NCBI GenBank assembly: GCA_050181915.1
Contig: JBFXCS010000003.1
Coordinates: forward strand, 434,001 to 498,000
Direction: 5' to 3'
Source: JBFXCS01 sp050181915
Lineage (GTDB): Bacteria; Actinomycetota; Thermoleophilia; Miltoncostaeales; Miltoncostaeaceae
DNA: 64,000 nucleotides
Shown: positions 25,014-33,588 of the stretch, piece after piece
How positions within the stretch are numbered: position 1 is the first letter of the stretch
Layout: every line of letters begins with the position of its first letter
Position numbers and translations under genes: made by a program
Notes under the pieces: model-generated
What the model was told of the DNA's origin: nothing
The model's database searches: none
The model's input: only the letters and a program-made list of their open reading frames with translations

Positions 25014-26211
25014 CGGCGCCTCCCCCTCCCCCTCCGCCTCCGCCGGTGGTGAAGAGGCGTCGCGGCAGGAGGCGGGCGATGCGATACGACTTCGCCGACA
25101 GGAGCGGGGAGAGGATCGAGAGCACGAGGACGTAGAGCGCCGCGAAGGGGGCGACGCGCTCGTCGAGCCCCGCCGCGACGGCCAGGGAGGCGAGGATCAG
25201 CTCGAACTCGCCGCGGCTGACCAGCATGAGGGCCGTGTTGGTGGCCTCGACGCGGCCGTAGCCGTAGATGCGCGCGGCGATGATCCCAGCGATGACGTTG
25301 AAGGTCAGCGTCACGATCACGGCCACCACCACCGGGACGGCGATCGAGCCGAGATCGTCGGGCGCGATCGTGAGGCCGAACCAGAAGAAGAAGATCGCGG
25401 CGAAGACGTCGCGGAGGGGGATGACCATCCGCCCCACCTGGGCCCCGAGGCCCGCGCCGGCGACCACCATCCCCGCCAGCAGCGCGCCGACCGCGTCCGA
25501 CGCCCCCGCCACTTCGGCGAAGCCGGCGACGAAGATGCCGAAGCCCACGACCAGGATGACGCTGAGCTCCGAGTCGGCGGAGGCGATGACGGGCCGCACG
25601 AGCCGGGCGCCCCACCTGGCGAGCGCGAAGAGGCCGACCAGGAAGGCGAAGGCCAGCCCGGCCGACGTGGCGACGCCGGCGATGCCCTGCTGGTCGGTGA
25701 GGATCGGCTGCAGGAGCGCCAGGTAGAAGGCGAGGAACACGTCCTCGACGATGATGATGCCGAGGATCATCCCGGTCTCCTCGTTGCCGATGCGGCGCAG
25801 ATCGATCATCAGCTTCGTCACGATGGCCGTCGACGAGGTCCCGATCATCCCGGCGATCACGAGGATCTCCCCCGTGCCCCAGCCCAGCCACCAGCCGAGC
25901 GCGATGCCCGCGCCGAAGTTGAGGGCGATGTAGGTCCCGCCGACCACCAGCAGGCGCCGGCCGCCCTCGAGCAGCTCGTTGACCGAGAACTCGATCCCGA
26001 GGTGGAAGAGCAGCAGGACGAGGCCGATCACCGCCAGGGTCTCGATCGCCTCGGGCTCGTCGAGCAGGACGATCCCCGGCGTCTCGGGGCCGAAGACGAT
26101 GCCCGCGGCGATGAAGAAGGGGATCGTCGGCAGCCCCAGGCGGCGCCCGCCGCGGGCGAACAGCCCCGCCAGCAGGAGGGCCGCTCCCAGGACGATCAGC
26201 TCGAGATCCAC
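25003..26211 (-). CDS. Cation:proton antiporter (CPA2 family)
   Basis: This 402-residue protein starts at GTG 26211 after a GGGAG site. It shows about 11-12 membrane helices in the CPA2 pattern: LGLPTIPFFIAAGIVFGP, GLVLLLFHLGIEFS, MIGTSSTAIVTKLM, the SVILVVGFGIFVAGFAEVAG segment and LMLVSRGEFELILASLA. It likely exchanges H+ for Na+ or K+. The C-terminus is unusual, with ten consecutive Gly residues after RRLFTT, coded by a C-rich low-complexity tract. No RCK/TrkA domain is attached. Confidence 0.9.
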   Translation of the reverse strand: MDLELIVLGAALLLAGLFARGGRRLGLPTIPFFIAAGIVFGPETPGIVLLDEPEAIETLAVIGLVLLLFHLGIEFSVNELLEGGRRLLVVGGTYIALNFGAGIALGWWLGWGTGEILVIAGMIGTSSTAIVTKLMIDLRRIGNEETGMILGIIIVEDVFLAFYLALLQPILTDQQGIAGVATSAGLAFAFLVGLFALARWGARLVRPVIASADSELSVILVVGFGIFVAGFAEVAGASDAVGALLAGMVVAGAGLGAQVGRMVIPLRDVFAAIFFFWFGLTIAPDDLGSIAVPVVVAVIVTLTFNVIAGIIAARIYGYGRVEATNTALMLVSRGEFELILASLAVAAGLDERVAPFAALYVLVLSILSPLLSAKSYRIARLLPRRLFTTGGGGGGGGGAVSA

Positions 26212-26509
26212 CGCGCTCCCCGACTCGACCTCGGTTCGCCCCGCACGGGGCCGCCCGCCGGTGTCAGCGGCCGCCCCTCGGGCGCCGAGGATCCCCGCGC
26301 GCTCCTCCGTCGGCCGGCGGGGCGAGCCCTCGCCGCATGTCCGACCGACGCACAGGGTTCGCCACGACGCTCTCCCGTTGGGTGACGTCGAGGCTGGCAA
26401 GCCCGCCCGACCCGGTCAATCGGGGCCAGACCCCATCTTGGCGGCCGGATCCGAGGTTTTCTCCAACCCGACGGCCCGAACCCGAGCACCGCGGGGCTAG
26501 GCTGCCGCG
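26212..26509. promoter_or_regulatory. Divergent intergenic region with TAGGCT promoter box
   Basis: This gap separates the antiporter and the UPF0104 membrane gene. TAGGCT at 26498-26503 lies 6 nt before ATG 26510, the position expected for a -10 box of a leaderless mRNA. A GGGGCCAGACCCC palindrome lies near 26423-26435. No coding frame is seen. Confidence 0.6.
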
Positions 26510-27544
26510 ATGCGCCGGCTGAAGCGATGGATGGGCCCCGCGATCGTCATCGTCGTGATCGCGGTGTTCGCCGTCGTGCTGCCGCGGATCGCCGACTACG
26601 GAACCGTCTGGCGGATCCTCACCGACGTCTCGCCGGGCTGGGCCGCGGCGATCGCCGCCTCGGTGGCGGTGAACATCCTCTGCTTCCCGCCCTCCTGGAT
26701 GGCCGGCATGCCGGGCCTCGGCTACGGCCGGGCGATGGTGCTCACCCAGTCCTCCACGGCCGCCTCGATCGCCCTGCCCGGCGGGGACGTGGTGGGCATG
26801 GGCACCCAGTTCGCGATGCTGCGCGGCTGGGGCTTCGGCAGCGACCGGGCCGGCCTGGCGGTGCTGGTGACCGGCATCTGGAACCAGCTGGTGCGGGTCG
26901 CGTTCCCGGTCATCGCCGTCGGCGCCCTCGCGGTCGTGGGCGACGTGACGCCCCAGCTGCGGCTGGCGGCCGCGCTGGGCGCGGTGGCCTTCGCCGTGAT
27001 CCTGGCCGGGTTCATCGGGCTGCTGGCGCGCGACGACCTGGCCCAGCGCATCGGGGACCTGGCCGCCCGGGTCGCCATGTGGTTCATGCGGCTGATCCGC
27101 CGGCCGCGCCGCCTCGTGTGGGGAGACGACGCGGTGCGCTTCCGCGACGGCTGCGCCGACCTCGTCCGCCGCCGCTGGCCGCACCTGACGATCGCGACCG
27201 TCGTCGGCCACCTGACCGTCTTCGGCGTGCTGATGGTGACCCTCCGGGCGGTGGGCGTCGGCGCCGACGACGCCGGGCTGGTGGAGTGCTTCGCGGCGTG
27301 GTCGCTCATCCGCCTGCTGACCGCCGTGCCCATCACCCCGGGGGGCCTGGGCGTCGTGGAGCTGGGGCTCACCGGCGGGCTGGTGGCCGTCGGCGCCGAC
27401 CAGGAGGCCGCCGTCGCCGGCGTGCTCCTGTTCCGGGCGCTCACCGTGCTGCCGGTGATCATCATCGGGGCGGTGTGCTTCCTGCTGTGGCGCCGCACCG
27501 CCTCCGGCGCCCGGCCCGCCGTCGACGAAGGGACCGTCCCGTGA
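26510..27544 (+). CDS. UPF0104 / LPG-synthase-like membrane protein
   Basis: This 344-residue protein has about eight membrane helices, including IVIVVIAVFAVVLPRI, SSTAASIALPGGDVVGMG, GIWNQLVRVAFPVIAVGALA, LIRLLTAVPITPGGLGVVEL and LFRALTVLPVIIIGAVCFLL. The PGGD and PxTPGGLGxxE motifs mark the lysylphosphatidylglycerol synthase transmembrane region (UPF0104), which moves or makes modified lipids. There is no C-terminal aminoacyl-transferase domain, so it is the membrane-only form. The start has no RBS but a -10 box 6 nt upstream. It overlaps xthA by 4 bp. Confidence 0.88.
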   Translation: MRRLKRWMGPAIVIVVIAVFAVVLPRIADYGTVWRILTDVSPGWAAAIAASVAVNILCFPPSWMAGMPGLGYGRAMVLTQSSTAASIALPGGDVVGMGTQFAMLRGWGFGSDRAGLAVLVTGIWNQLVRVAFPVIAVGALAVVGDVTPQLRLAAALGAVAFAVILAGFIGLLARDDLAQRIGDLAARVAMWFMRLIRRPRRLVWGDDAVRFRDGCADLVRRRWPHLTIATVVGHLTVFGVLMVTLRAVGVGADDAGLVECFAAWSLIRLLTAVPITPGGLGVVELGLTGGLVAVGADQEAAVAGVLLFRALTVLPVIIIGAVCFLLWRRTASGARPAVDEGTVP

Positions 27545-28407
27545 GGATCGCCACCTGGAACGTCAACTCGGTGAAGCAGCGGATGCCGCGGCTGCTGCCC
27601 TGGCTCGACGACCGGCGGCCGGACGTGGTGTGCCTGCAGGAGACCAAGCTCGCCGACGACGCCTTCGCGGACCTGCTGGGCGAGGAGCTCGGGAGCCGCG
27701 GCTACCGGTTCGCCGCCCACGGCCAGGCGCAGTGGAACGGCGTGGCGATCCTCTCCCGCGTGGGCCTGGACGACGTGGAGGCCGGTCCGGCGGGGATGCC
27801 CGGCTGGCGGGGCGAGATGGAGGCGCGGGCGGTGGCCGCCACCTGCGGCGGTGTGCGGGTGCACTCGCTCTACGTCCCGAACGGCCGCGAGCCGGACTCG
27901 GACCACTACCGCTACAAGCTGGCGTGGCTGGCCGCGCTGCGCGACGTGGTGGCGGCCGGCCCCGCCGACGTGATCGTCTGCGGCGACATGAACATCGCCC
28001 CCGCCGACGCCGACGTGTTCGACCCCGATGCCTACGTCGGCCAGACCCACGTCACCGCGCCGGAGCGGGCCGCGCTGGAGGAGCTCGGGGCGCTGGGCCT
28101 GCACGACGTCGTGCGCGAGCGGTGGCCGTCGCAGAGGATCTTCACCTACTGGGACTACCGCGCCGGGATGTTCCACAAGGACCTGGGCATGCGCATCGAC
28201 CTGGCCCTCGCGTCGGCGCCCGTGGCGGCCCGGGTGCGGGCGGCCTGGATCGACCGCCAGGCGCGCAAGGGCACCGGCCCCAGCGACCACGCCCCCGTGA
28301 TGGTCGACCTCGACGAGGCGCCCGACGGCGACATCGGCCCCGTGGTGCCGCCGCCCTCGGCCCGCCCCGCCGCCCGCGGCTCGGCGAAGCTGCCCCAGTC
28401 CCCCTGA
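27541..28407 (+). CDS. xthA: Exodeoxyribonuclease III
   Basis: This 288-residue AP endonuclease/3' exonuclease works in base-excision repair. The EEP-family motifs are intact: RIATWNVNSVKQRMPRLLPW, VVCLQETKLADDAF, SLYVPNGREPDSDHYRYKL, VIVCGDMNIAPADADVFDP, FTYWDYRAGMFHKDLGMRID and GPSDHAPVMVDLD. The terminal 20-residue Pro-rich tail is not needed for the fold. GTG 27541 overlaps the stop of the preceding membrane gene. Confidence 0.95.
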   Translation: MRIATWNVNSVKQRMPRLLPWLDDRRPDVVCLQETKLADDAFADLLGEELGSRGYRFAAHGQAQWNGVAILSRVGLDDVEAGPAGMPGWRGEMEARAVAATCGGVRVHSLYVPNGREPDSDHYRYKLAWLAALRDVVAAGPADVIVCGDMNIAPADADVFDPDAYVGQTHVTAPERAALEELGALGLHDVVRERWPSQRIFTYWDYRAGMFHKDLGMRIDLALASAPVAARVRAAWIDRQARKGTGPSDHAPVMVDLDEAPDGDIGPVVPPPSARPAARGSAKLPQSP

Positions 28408-28453
28408 CCGCGATGCGCCGCTCGGTCCCGGGTGTCGCGTTCCCAGGCGGCGG

Positions 28454-29491
28454 CTAGGCCTCCGACCGGTCCCAGGCGGACGTCCGCTGGTACCGGGCCC
28501 GGCGCGCCGCGAGCGCCGCGACCCCCCAGACGGCGAGCGACAGGGCCGCCAGGGCGTATCCGGCCGCGGCGACGTCGGCCGCCCCGACGTCCCGCACGAG
28601 GTCCGGCAGCGCATCGACCTGCCCGCCAAGGGTGCCGGCGAGCTCCACCACCCCGACCCCGACGGCGACGGCGACCGACAGCGACGTGATCGTCACGTCG
28701 TACCTGAGCCGCCGGATCCGGTCGCCGGTCGACCAGCCGAAGGCGGCGTCCATGACCACGCCGTTGAGGGTGTCCATCAGGCTCATCCCCGCCGCGAAGA
28801 GCAACGGGAGGCTGAGCACCGCCCAGAGGGGCAGTTGCGCCGCCACGCCGGAGCCGGCCAGAACCAGCAGGCCGACCTCGGTGGCCGTGTCGAAGCCGAG
28901 CCCGAACAGGAAACCGAGCGGGTACATCTTCCATCCGCGATCCACAGCCGCGATCGGCCGGGCCAACAGGCGCAGCAGCGGGCCCCGGGGGCCGGCGGCA
29001 TCGACGGACCGCTCACCGCGACGGACGGCGCGCAGCGCTCGGACGGTCGACCGGAGCGCAACGACGTTCAGGGCGCCGATGCCCAGCAGGAACAGGCCGG
29101 ACACCAGCGGACCGAGGGTGCCCGTGATCTCGTGCAGCACCGAGCCGTCCGACGACAGCTGGTCGACGAGCAGCCCGCCGCCGAGCGCCAGCGAGACGGT
29201 GAGCAGCAGCACGACGCTCGAGTGCCCGAGTGAGAATGCGAGCCCCACCGCCGAGGACGGGTGGCCGTCGCCACGCAACCTGCGCGTGACGTTGTCGATC
29301 GCCGCGATGTGATCCGCGTCGAACGCGTGCCTCAGCCCGAGGGTGTACGCGGTGACGCCGGTGCCCACGCCGAGCGCGGTCGCCGCGCTCACCGGACCCG
29401 CCAGCGCCAGCGCCAGCAGGCCCGCCCCCGCGACGTGGAGGCCGAGCACCATCGCCGCCATCCACAGCAGGCGCCGCGCCGCGCCGCTCAC
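28454..29491 (-). CDS. Nickel/cobalt transporter, NiCoT (HoxN/NixA) family
   Basis: This 345-residue protein of about eight spans carries the family signature GLRHAFDADHIAAIDNVTRR (HX4DH) in helix 2, LAFSLGHSSVVLL and FGLGFDTATEVGLLVL. These are the three motifs that coordinate Ni2+ or Co2+ in NiCoT carriers. Metal choice cannot be told from sequence. GTG 29491 overlaps the DsbA-like gene, so it is the last gene of the long operon. A nickel enzyme for this pathway is not visible in the window, though a HypB-like protein is at 59.3 kb. Confidence 0.94.
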   Translation of the reverse strand: MSGAARRLLWMAAMVLGLHVAGAGLLALALAGPVSAATALGVGTGVTAYTLGLRHAFDADHIAAIDNVTRRLRGDGHPSSAVGLAFSLGHSSVVLLLTVSLALGGGLLVDQLSSDGSVLHEITGTLGPLVSGLFLLGIGALNVVALRSTVRALRAVRRGERSVDAAGPRGPLLRLLARPIAAVDRGWKMYPLGFLFGLGFDTATEVGLLVLAGSGVAAQLPLWAVLSLPLLFAAGMSLMDTLNGVVMDAAFGWSTGDRIRRLRYDVTITSLSVAVAVGVGVVELAGTLGGQVDALPDLVRDVGAADVAAAGYALAALSLAVWGVAALAARRARYQRTSAWDRSEA

Positions 29492-30390
29492 GTGCGAGCC
29501 CCCGCCGACACGCCGCCGCGCGCATCGGCCTCCGCCGGGTGGAGCCAGACGGCAGTCGTCGCCGTCTCGACGCGCACGGCGCCCTCCGGCGGCTGCCCGC
29601 CGCCCGTCAGCAGGTCGAGCTCGACCGCCGTGAGCGAGCGGTAGCGTCGCAGCGCCTCGGCCGCATCGAGGAGGGAGGTGTCGGCGACGAGCGTACCGGC
29701 GGCGACGGCCTCGAGATCGCGGGCATGGGCCTCGGGCGACCGCCATCCGCTGAGCACCCGCTCGCCGCCGGGCCCCCGCGCGATGAGCGTGGGGAACCCG
29801 TACCGGACGTGATCGCCGTGCGGCCGCGCGGCGCCGTTGTTCGGGCCGGGGCCGGTACGGCCCAGCACATCCGGATGGGGATCGCGGGTCAGAGAGAAGT
29901 GCTCGTCGATGACCGCCCGCACGTCCGGCTCCTCGGCACGCCGCACGAGCCGGACGATATCGAGACCATCCACGCCGGCGAGCGCCGCGACGATCCGGTC
30001 GGGTGTGTCGGCCGGCCGGCCGTCCACGAACACCGCCTCGCGCAGGCGGCGCAGCACGGCCTCGGCCACGACGTCGCCCTGCTCCTGCGCCGCCAGCGCC
30101 GCGGCCGAAGCCGGCACCGTCGAGCGGTGCATCCAGGCCAGTCGCGTGCACACCGGCGCGCCGGTGTGCACGGAGACGTCCAGCCAGTCCTCCCGGAACC
30201 GCTCCGCGTCGGCGTCCGGGTCGCGGTCGGGGTGCGTGAGGGCGATGTCGTCGATCTGGATGCCGAATACGCGCCGCCAGGTGATCTGGGAGCCGTACCG
30301 GCGGCGGAGCCAGCGGAGCGTGGGCTCGCTGCTCCAGGACCAGATGCAGCCGGGGTCGGTGAACTCGGTCACCTCGACGGTCGCGCTCAC
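29488..30390 (-). CDS. DsbA/FrnE-like thioredoxin-fold protein
   Basis: This 300-residue protein opens VTEFTDPGCIWSWSSEPTLR, the FrnE/DsbA form in which the active-site CxxC has become C-I-W-S. It then reads RVFGIQIDDIALTHPD and, near the end, FPTLIARGPGGERVLSGWRS, with the cis-Pro loop region of thioredoxin folds. Only one redox Cys remains, which argues for an isomerase or a ligand-binding role, as in 2-hydroxychromene-type relatives. It overlaps both neighbours by 4 bp in the long operon. Confidence 0.85.
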   Translation of the reverse strand: MSATVEVTEFTDPGCIWSWSSEPTLRWLRRRYGSQITWRRVFGIQIDDIALTHPDRDPDADAERFREDWLDVSVHTGAPVCTRLAWMHRSTVPASAAALAAQEQGDVVAEAVLRRLREAVFVDGRPADTPDRIVAALAGVDGLDIVRLVRRAEEPDVRAVIDEHFSLTRDPHPDVLGRTGPGPNNGAARPHGDHVRYGFPTLIARGPGGERVLSGWRSPEAHARDLEAVAAGTLVADTSLLDAAEALRRYRSLTAVELDLLTGGGQPPEGAVRVETATTAVWLHPAEADARGGVSAGART

Positions 30391-31589
30391 CGGTGCACCC
30401 GCACGACCGCGTCGCCGCCCGTCAGCGCCGCGCGCCCCAGCTCACCCAGCACCATGTCGGCCTGGGGGGTGTGGACCGGTCCGGTCAGGGCGTCGCGGTG
30501 GTGGCGCTCGAGCGGATTGAATCTGGTGAGGCCCGGGTTGCCGGTGAGCCCCAGCGCGATGTCGATGGCCTCCACGGCGTTGCGCGTGGCGACGTGCTTC
30601 GCGACCGGACCGCGCGCCGGCGCGTCCGGCGATCCCCCGTCCACCCCCGCGGCCACGTCGCGGATCAGCGCGTGGCTCACCATGAGCAGCGACTCGATAC
30701 GGCCTGCGGCCAGCTGGAAGTGATGCAGCGAGGCGAGGGGCGCTCCCAGGTTGGTCGGCGTCCGCTCGTTGAGGTATGCGGCGAGCCAATCGCGTGCGGC
30801 GACGGCGACGCCCGTGTAGACCGCCGCCATCAGCGTGGTCACCCACGCGAGGCCGACGGAGCGGTCGACCTCGCGCCACTGCTGCGGGCGCCGCACGTCC
30901 ACCGCGTGCCCGGCGGGCACCACGACGCCGTCCAGCACCACGTCGTGGGTGCCCGACGCCCTCAGGCCAAGGTGATCCCACGTCTCGACGATCGACCAGC
31001 CGGGCGCCGAGCGCTCGACGAGGAAGGCGCCGGTGCGCACGTCGTCCTCATCGGTCGCGCACCACACCAGCAGCCACCTCAGGGCGGGGATGCCGGTGCA
31101 GTACGTCTTGCGGCCGCCGATTCTCCAGCCACCGTCCCGCTCGCGGGCGGCGACGGTGGCAGGGATGCCGCCGCGGGCCGGTGTGCCGAGGTCCGGCTCG
31201 ACGCGCAGGGCGTTGATGAGGGCCCCCTCGTCCACCGCGGATCGCTGCACCGCGCGGCGCAGATCCTCCGGCCATGGCGCGTCGCCGCGGGCGATCTCGG
31301 CGTGCAGCGCCAGTTGCCACAGCAGCACCAGGCCGACCGACGCGTCGGCGCGGGCGACCCGCTCGACGACGTCAGCGGCGACCCGCAGGCCTGCGCCGGC
31401 GCCCCCCTGCCCCGCGGGCACGGTGAGCGCCGGCACGCCGAGCTCGTGCAGCGTGGCGAAGGCCTCGTGCGGGAACGAGGCGTCCCGGTCGTGCTCGGCA
31501 GCGCGGGCAGCGATGCCGGCGAGCGCGACGCCGAAGCGTCGCTCCCAGGCGGGGGCACCGACGGCGGCGGCGATCTGGGTCGTGGTCAT
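30387..31589 (-). CDS. Acyl-CoA-dehydrogenase-like flavoprotein (DszC/SfnC-like)
   Basis: This 400-residue enzyme reads AAEHDRDASFPHEAFATLHE, LTVPAGQGGAGAGLRVAADV, RIGGRKTYCTGIPALRWLLV, WDHLGLRASGTHDVVLDGV and LAAGRIESLLMVSHALIRDV. The fold is that of acyl-CoA dehydrogenases, but the usual catalytic Glu (YxE) is not seen. This matches FMN-dependent monooxygenases such as DszC or SfnC rather than a true dehydrogenase. A neighbouring LLM protein fits such a two-part oxygenase system. The start is at ATG 31589, with 4-bp overlap to the LLM gene. Confidence 0.86.
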   Translation of the reverse strand: MTTTQIAAAVGAPAWERRFGVALAGIAARAAEHDRDASFPHEAFATLHELGVPALTVPAGQGGAGAGLRVAADVVERVARADASVGLVLLWQLALHAEIARGDAPWPEDLRRAVQRSAVDEGALINALRVEPDLGTPARGGIPATVAARERDGGWRIGGRKTYCTGIPALRWLLVWCATDEDDVRTGAFLVERSAPGWSIVETWDHLGLRASGTHDVVLDGVVVPAGHAVDVRRPQQWREVDRSVGLAWVTTLMAAVYTGVAVAARDWLAAYLNERTPTNLGAPLASLHHFQLAAGRIESLLMVSHALIRDVAAGVDGGSPDAPARGPVAKHVATRNAVEAIDIALGLTGNPGLTRFNPLERHHRDALTGPVHTPQADMVLGELGRAALTGGDAVVRVHR

Positions 31590-32506
31590 GTGATGACGTC
31601 CTTGAGTCTCACCGCGGCGTCGAGCTGCTCGTCCCACGGAACGCCGCGCTGGGTCTGGTTGAGGCAGAGATCGACGACGCCCAGCCCCTCGAGCCGGGAG
31701 ACGTCCTCGGCGATCTGCTCGATCGAGCCGCTCGCCGGGATGCGTTCGCCCTCGATGGGCCGCTCCGTGACGATGGTGTGAGCCCGCAGGCGTATCGGCA
31801 GACGCTCCCGGCCGGCCTCGTCGGCGGCGCGGGCCAGGGCCCGCAGCGTCGCCTCCGCCCCCTCCCAGGTCGATCCGGCGCTCGTGACCGGCAGCCAGCC
31901 GTCGGCGAAGCGGGCGGCGCGGCGGATGCCGGCCTCCGTGCCCGCCCCGGCCAGGATCGGCACGCCCCCCGGGCGGACCGGCTTCGGACCGTAGTAGCTG
32001 GGCGGCACCGAGTAGAAGCGCCCCTCGAACTCCACCGGGTCGGGCCCCCACAGCGCGCGCATCGCCGCGATGTGCTCCGCGTAGCGGGCGCCGCGCCGCT
32101 CGACCGGGATGTGGGCGGCATCGAACTCCTCCCGCATCCATCCCAGCCCGACGCCGAGGAACAGGCGCCCGTTCGAGAAGAGGTCGACCGTCGCCGCGCG
32201 GCGGGCGAGGATCACCGGCGACTGGAACAGCACCACGACGATCGCGGTGATCAGATCGACGCGCTCGGTGACCGCGGCGACCGCCGCCAGCGTCTCGAGT
32301 CCCTCGAAGATGCTGGTCTGGTGGGCGGGCGCGGTGCCGGGGCTCCCGTCCGGCAGCGCGACCGGCGCGACCGGCCAGAGCACGCGCTCGGTGACCGAGA
32401 TGGACGACAGCCCGGCTTCCTCCGCGGCGCGGGCGGCGTCGAGCAGGCCGTGCGCCGTCGCCGCCGCCGTGGTCTGCGGCAGCTGAACCCCGATGCCGAC
32501 GCTCAT
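31586..32506 (-). CDS. LLM-class (luciferase-like) oxidoreductase
   Basis: This 306-residue TIM-barrel enzyme binds FMN or F420. Its motifs are GIGVQLPQTT, ARAAEEAGLSSISVTERVLW, VDLFSNGRLFLGVGLGWMRE, ARYAEHIAAMRALWGPDPVE, FEGRFYSVPPSYYGPKPV and GIRRAARFADGWLP. The GRLFLGVGLGW segment is close to F420-dependent actinobacterial members. It may oxidise a small organic compound, perhaps with a sulfur or amide group; this is a guess from context. It lies between an ABC permease and the DszC-like gene with 4-bp overlaps. Confidence 0.92.
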   Translation of the reverse strand: MSVGIGVQLPQTTAAATAHGLLDAARAAEEAGLSSISVTERVLWPVAPVALPDGSPGTAPAHQTSIFEGLETLAAVAAVTERVDLITAIVVVLFQSPVILARRAATVDLFSNGRLFLGVGLGWMREEFDAAHIPVERRGARYAEHIAAMRALWGPDPVEFEGRFYSVPPSYYGPKPVRPGGVPILAGAGTEAGIRRAARFADGWLPVTSAGSTWEGAEATLRALARAADEAGRERLPIRLRAHTIVTERPIEGERIPASGSIEQIAEDVSRLEGLGVVDLCLNQTQRGVPWDEQLDAAVRLKDVIT

Positions 32507-33588
32507 GTGGCGAGCTTCGCGGCGCGGGCCGCGCGGTGGCGGACGACGATCTGGGTGGCGACCACGGCCACGAGCAGCGACGCGCCGTAGAACGCGTCCT
32601 CCACCCAGCCGGTGTAGCCGAGGAGCTGGAGGCCGGTGACCCCGGTGACCAGGAAGTACACCGCCACGAACGACCCCCAGACGTTGAACTGCCCCGGCTT
32701 GATCGCGGTCGACCCGAGGAAGGCCGCGGCGAACGCCGGCAGCAGGTAGGCGTCGCCGGACGACACCGTGGTCGCGCCCGTGAGCCCGACGAGCAGCACG
32801 CCGCCGAGCCCCGCGAGAAGCGAGCCGACGATAAGTCCCCCCGCGCGGTACCGCTTCTCGCGCACGCCCGCCAGGCGCGCGACCTCGCGCCCCCGGCCGA
32901 CGAACACGAGGTGACGGCCGAGCGGGGTGTGCTCCACGACGTAGTAGAGGCCGATGCAGGCGGCGAGCGCGAGGTAGAAGGCGACCGGCAGACCGAGGAA
33001 CTGGTGGCTGATCACGTCGACGAAGTCGCGCGACGCGCCCGCGATCGGGCTCTCCCCGGCAATGCCGTGCGACACGCCCGTGATGAGCGTCGCCATGCCC
33101 AGGGTGACGATGATGGACGGGACCCCGAACATCAGGACGAGGGTCGCGTTGAGCGCGCCGACGGCGAGGACGATGCCGATGACGGCGGCGAGCGACACCA
33201 GGAACGGCCATGCCTGGGTCACGTTGAAGTACACGAGCAGCGTCGAGGCGATCGACGCGACCGCGCCGAGCGACAGGTCGAACTCGCCGACCAGCAGGGT
33301 GACGACCACCGCGAGGGTGACCACCAGCATCGTCGCCTGCGAGCCGAAGATGATGGAGATCGTGTCGGTGCGCCGGAACGACGCCTCCGCGACGAAGAAG
33401 AACGCGGCCACCAGCACCCAGGCCGCGACCAGCCCGTAGCGCTGCGCCAGCTCTCCCCCGCTGCCGCGGCGGGCGCCCGTTCCCAGCAGCCGCTCGGCCA
33501 GCCCGGCGGGCGTGCGAGAGCGCGGCGGGTCGGTAGCGGGCTCCGGCGGCAGCTCGCGCGCACCGGGGACCGGGGCGATGTCGTTCAT
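32503..33588 (-). CDS. ABC importer permease, sugar (RbsC-like) type
   Basis: This 361-residue permease has about nine to ten spans: QATMLVVTLAVVVTLLVGEF, DLSLGAVASIAS (GEFDLSLGA is the RbsC family signature), GALNATLVLMFGVPSIIVTL, IVGSLLAGLGGVLLVGLTG and AFAAAFLGSTAIKPGQFNVW. It forms the channel for the substrate bound by the lipoprotein at 35.1 kb. ATG 33588 is followed by a soluble leader of about 50 residues. It overlaps its ATPase gene by 4 bp. Confidence 0.93.
   Translation of the reverse strand: MNDIAPVPGARELPPEPATDPPRSRTPAGLAERLLGTGARRGSGGELAQRYGLVAAWVLVAAFFFVAEASFRRTDTISIIFGSQATMLVVTLAVVVTLLVGEFDLSLGAVASIASTLLVYFNVTQAWPFLVSLAAVIGIVLAVGALNATLVLMFGVPSIIVTLGMATLITGVSHGIAGESPIAGASRDFVDVISHQFLGLPVAFYLALAACIGLYYVVEHTPLGRHLVFVGRGREVARLAGVREKRYRAGGLIVGSLLAGLGGVLLVGLTGATTVSSGDAYLLPAFAAAFLGSTAIKPGQFNVWGSFVAVYFLVTGVTGLQLLGYTGWVEDAFYGASLLVAVVATQIVVRHRAARAAKLAT

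Noticed and set aside
26418..26440. GGGGCCAGACCCC palindrome as a REP repeat
   Set aside because: Only a single copy here and no associated RAYT-type gene, so the repeat claim is not supported.
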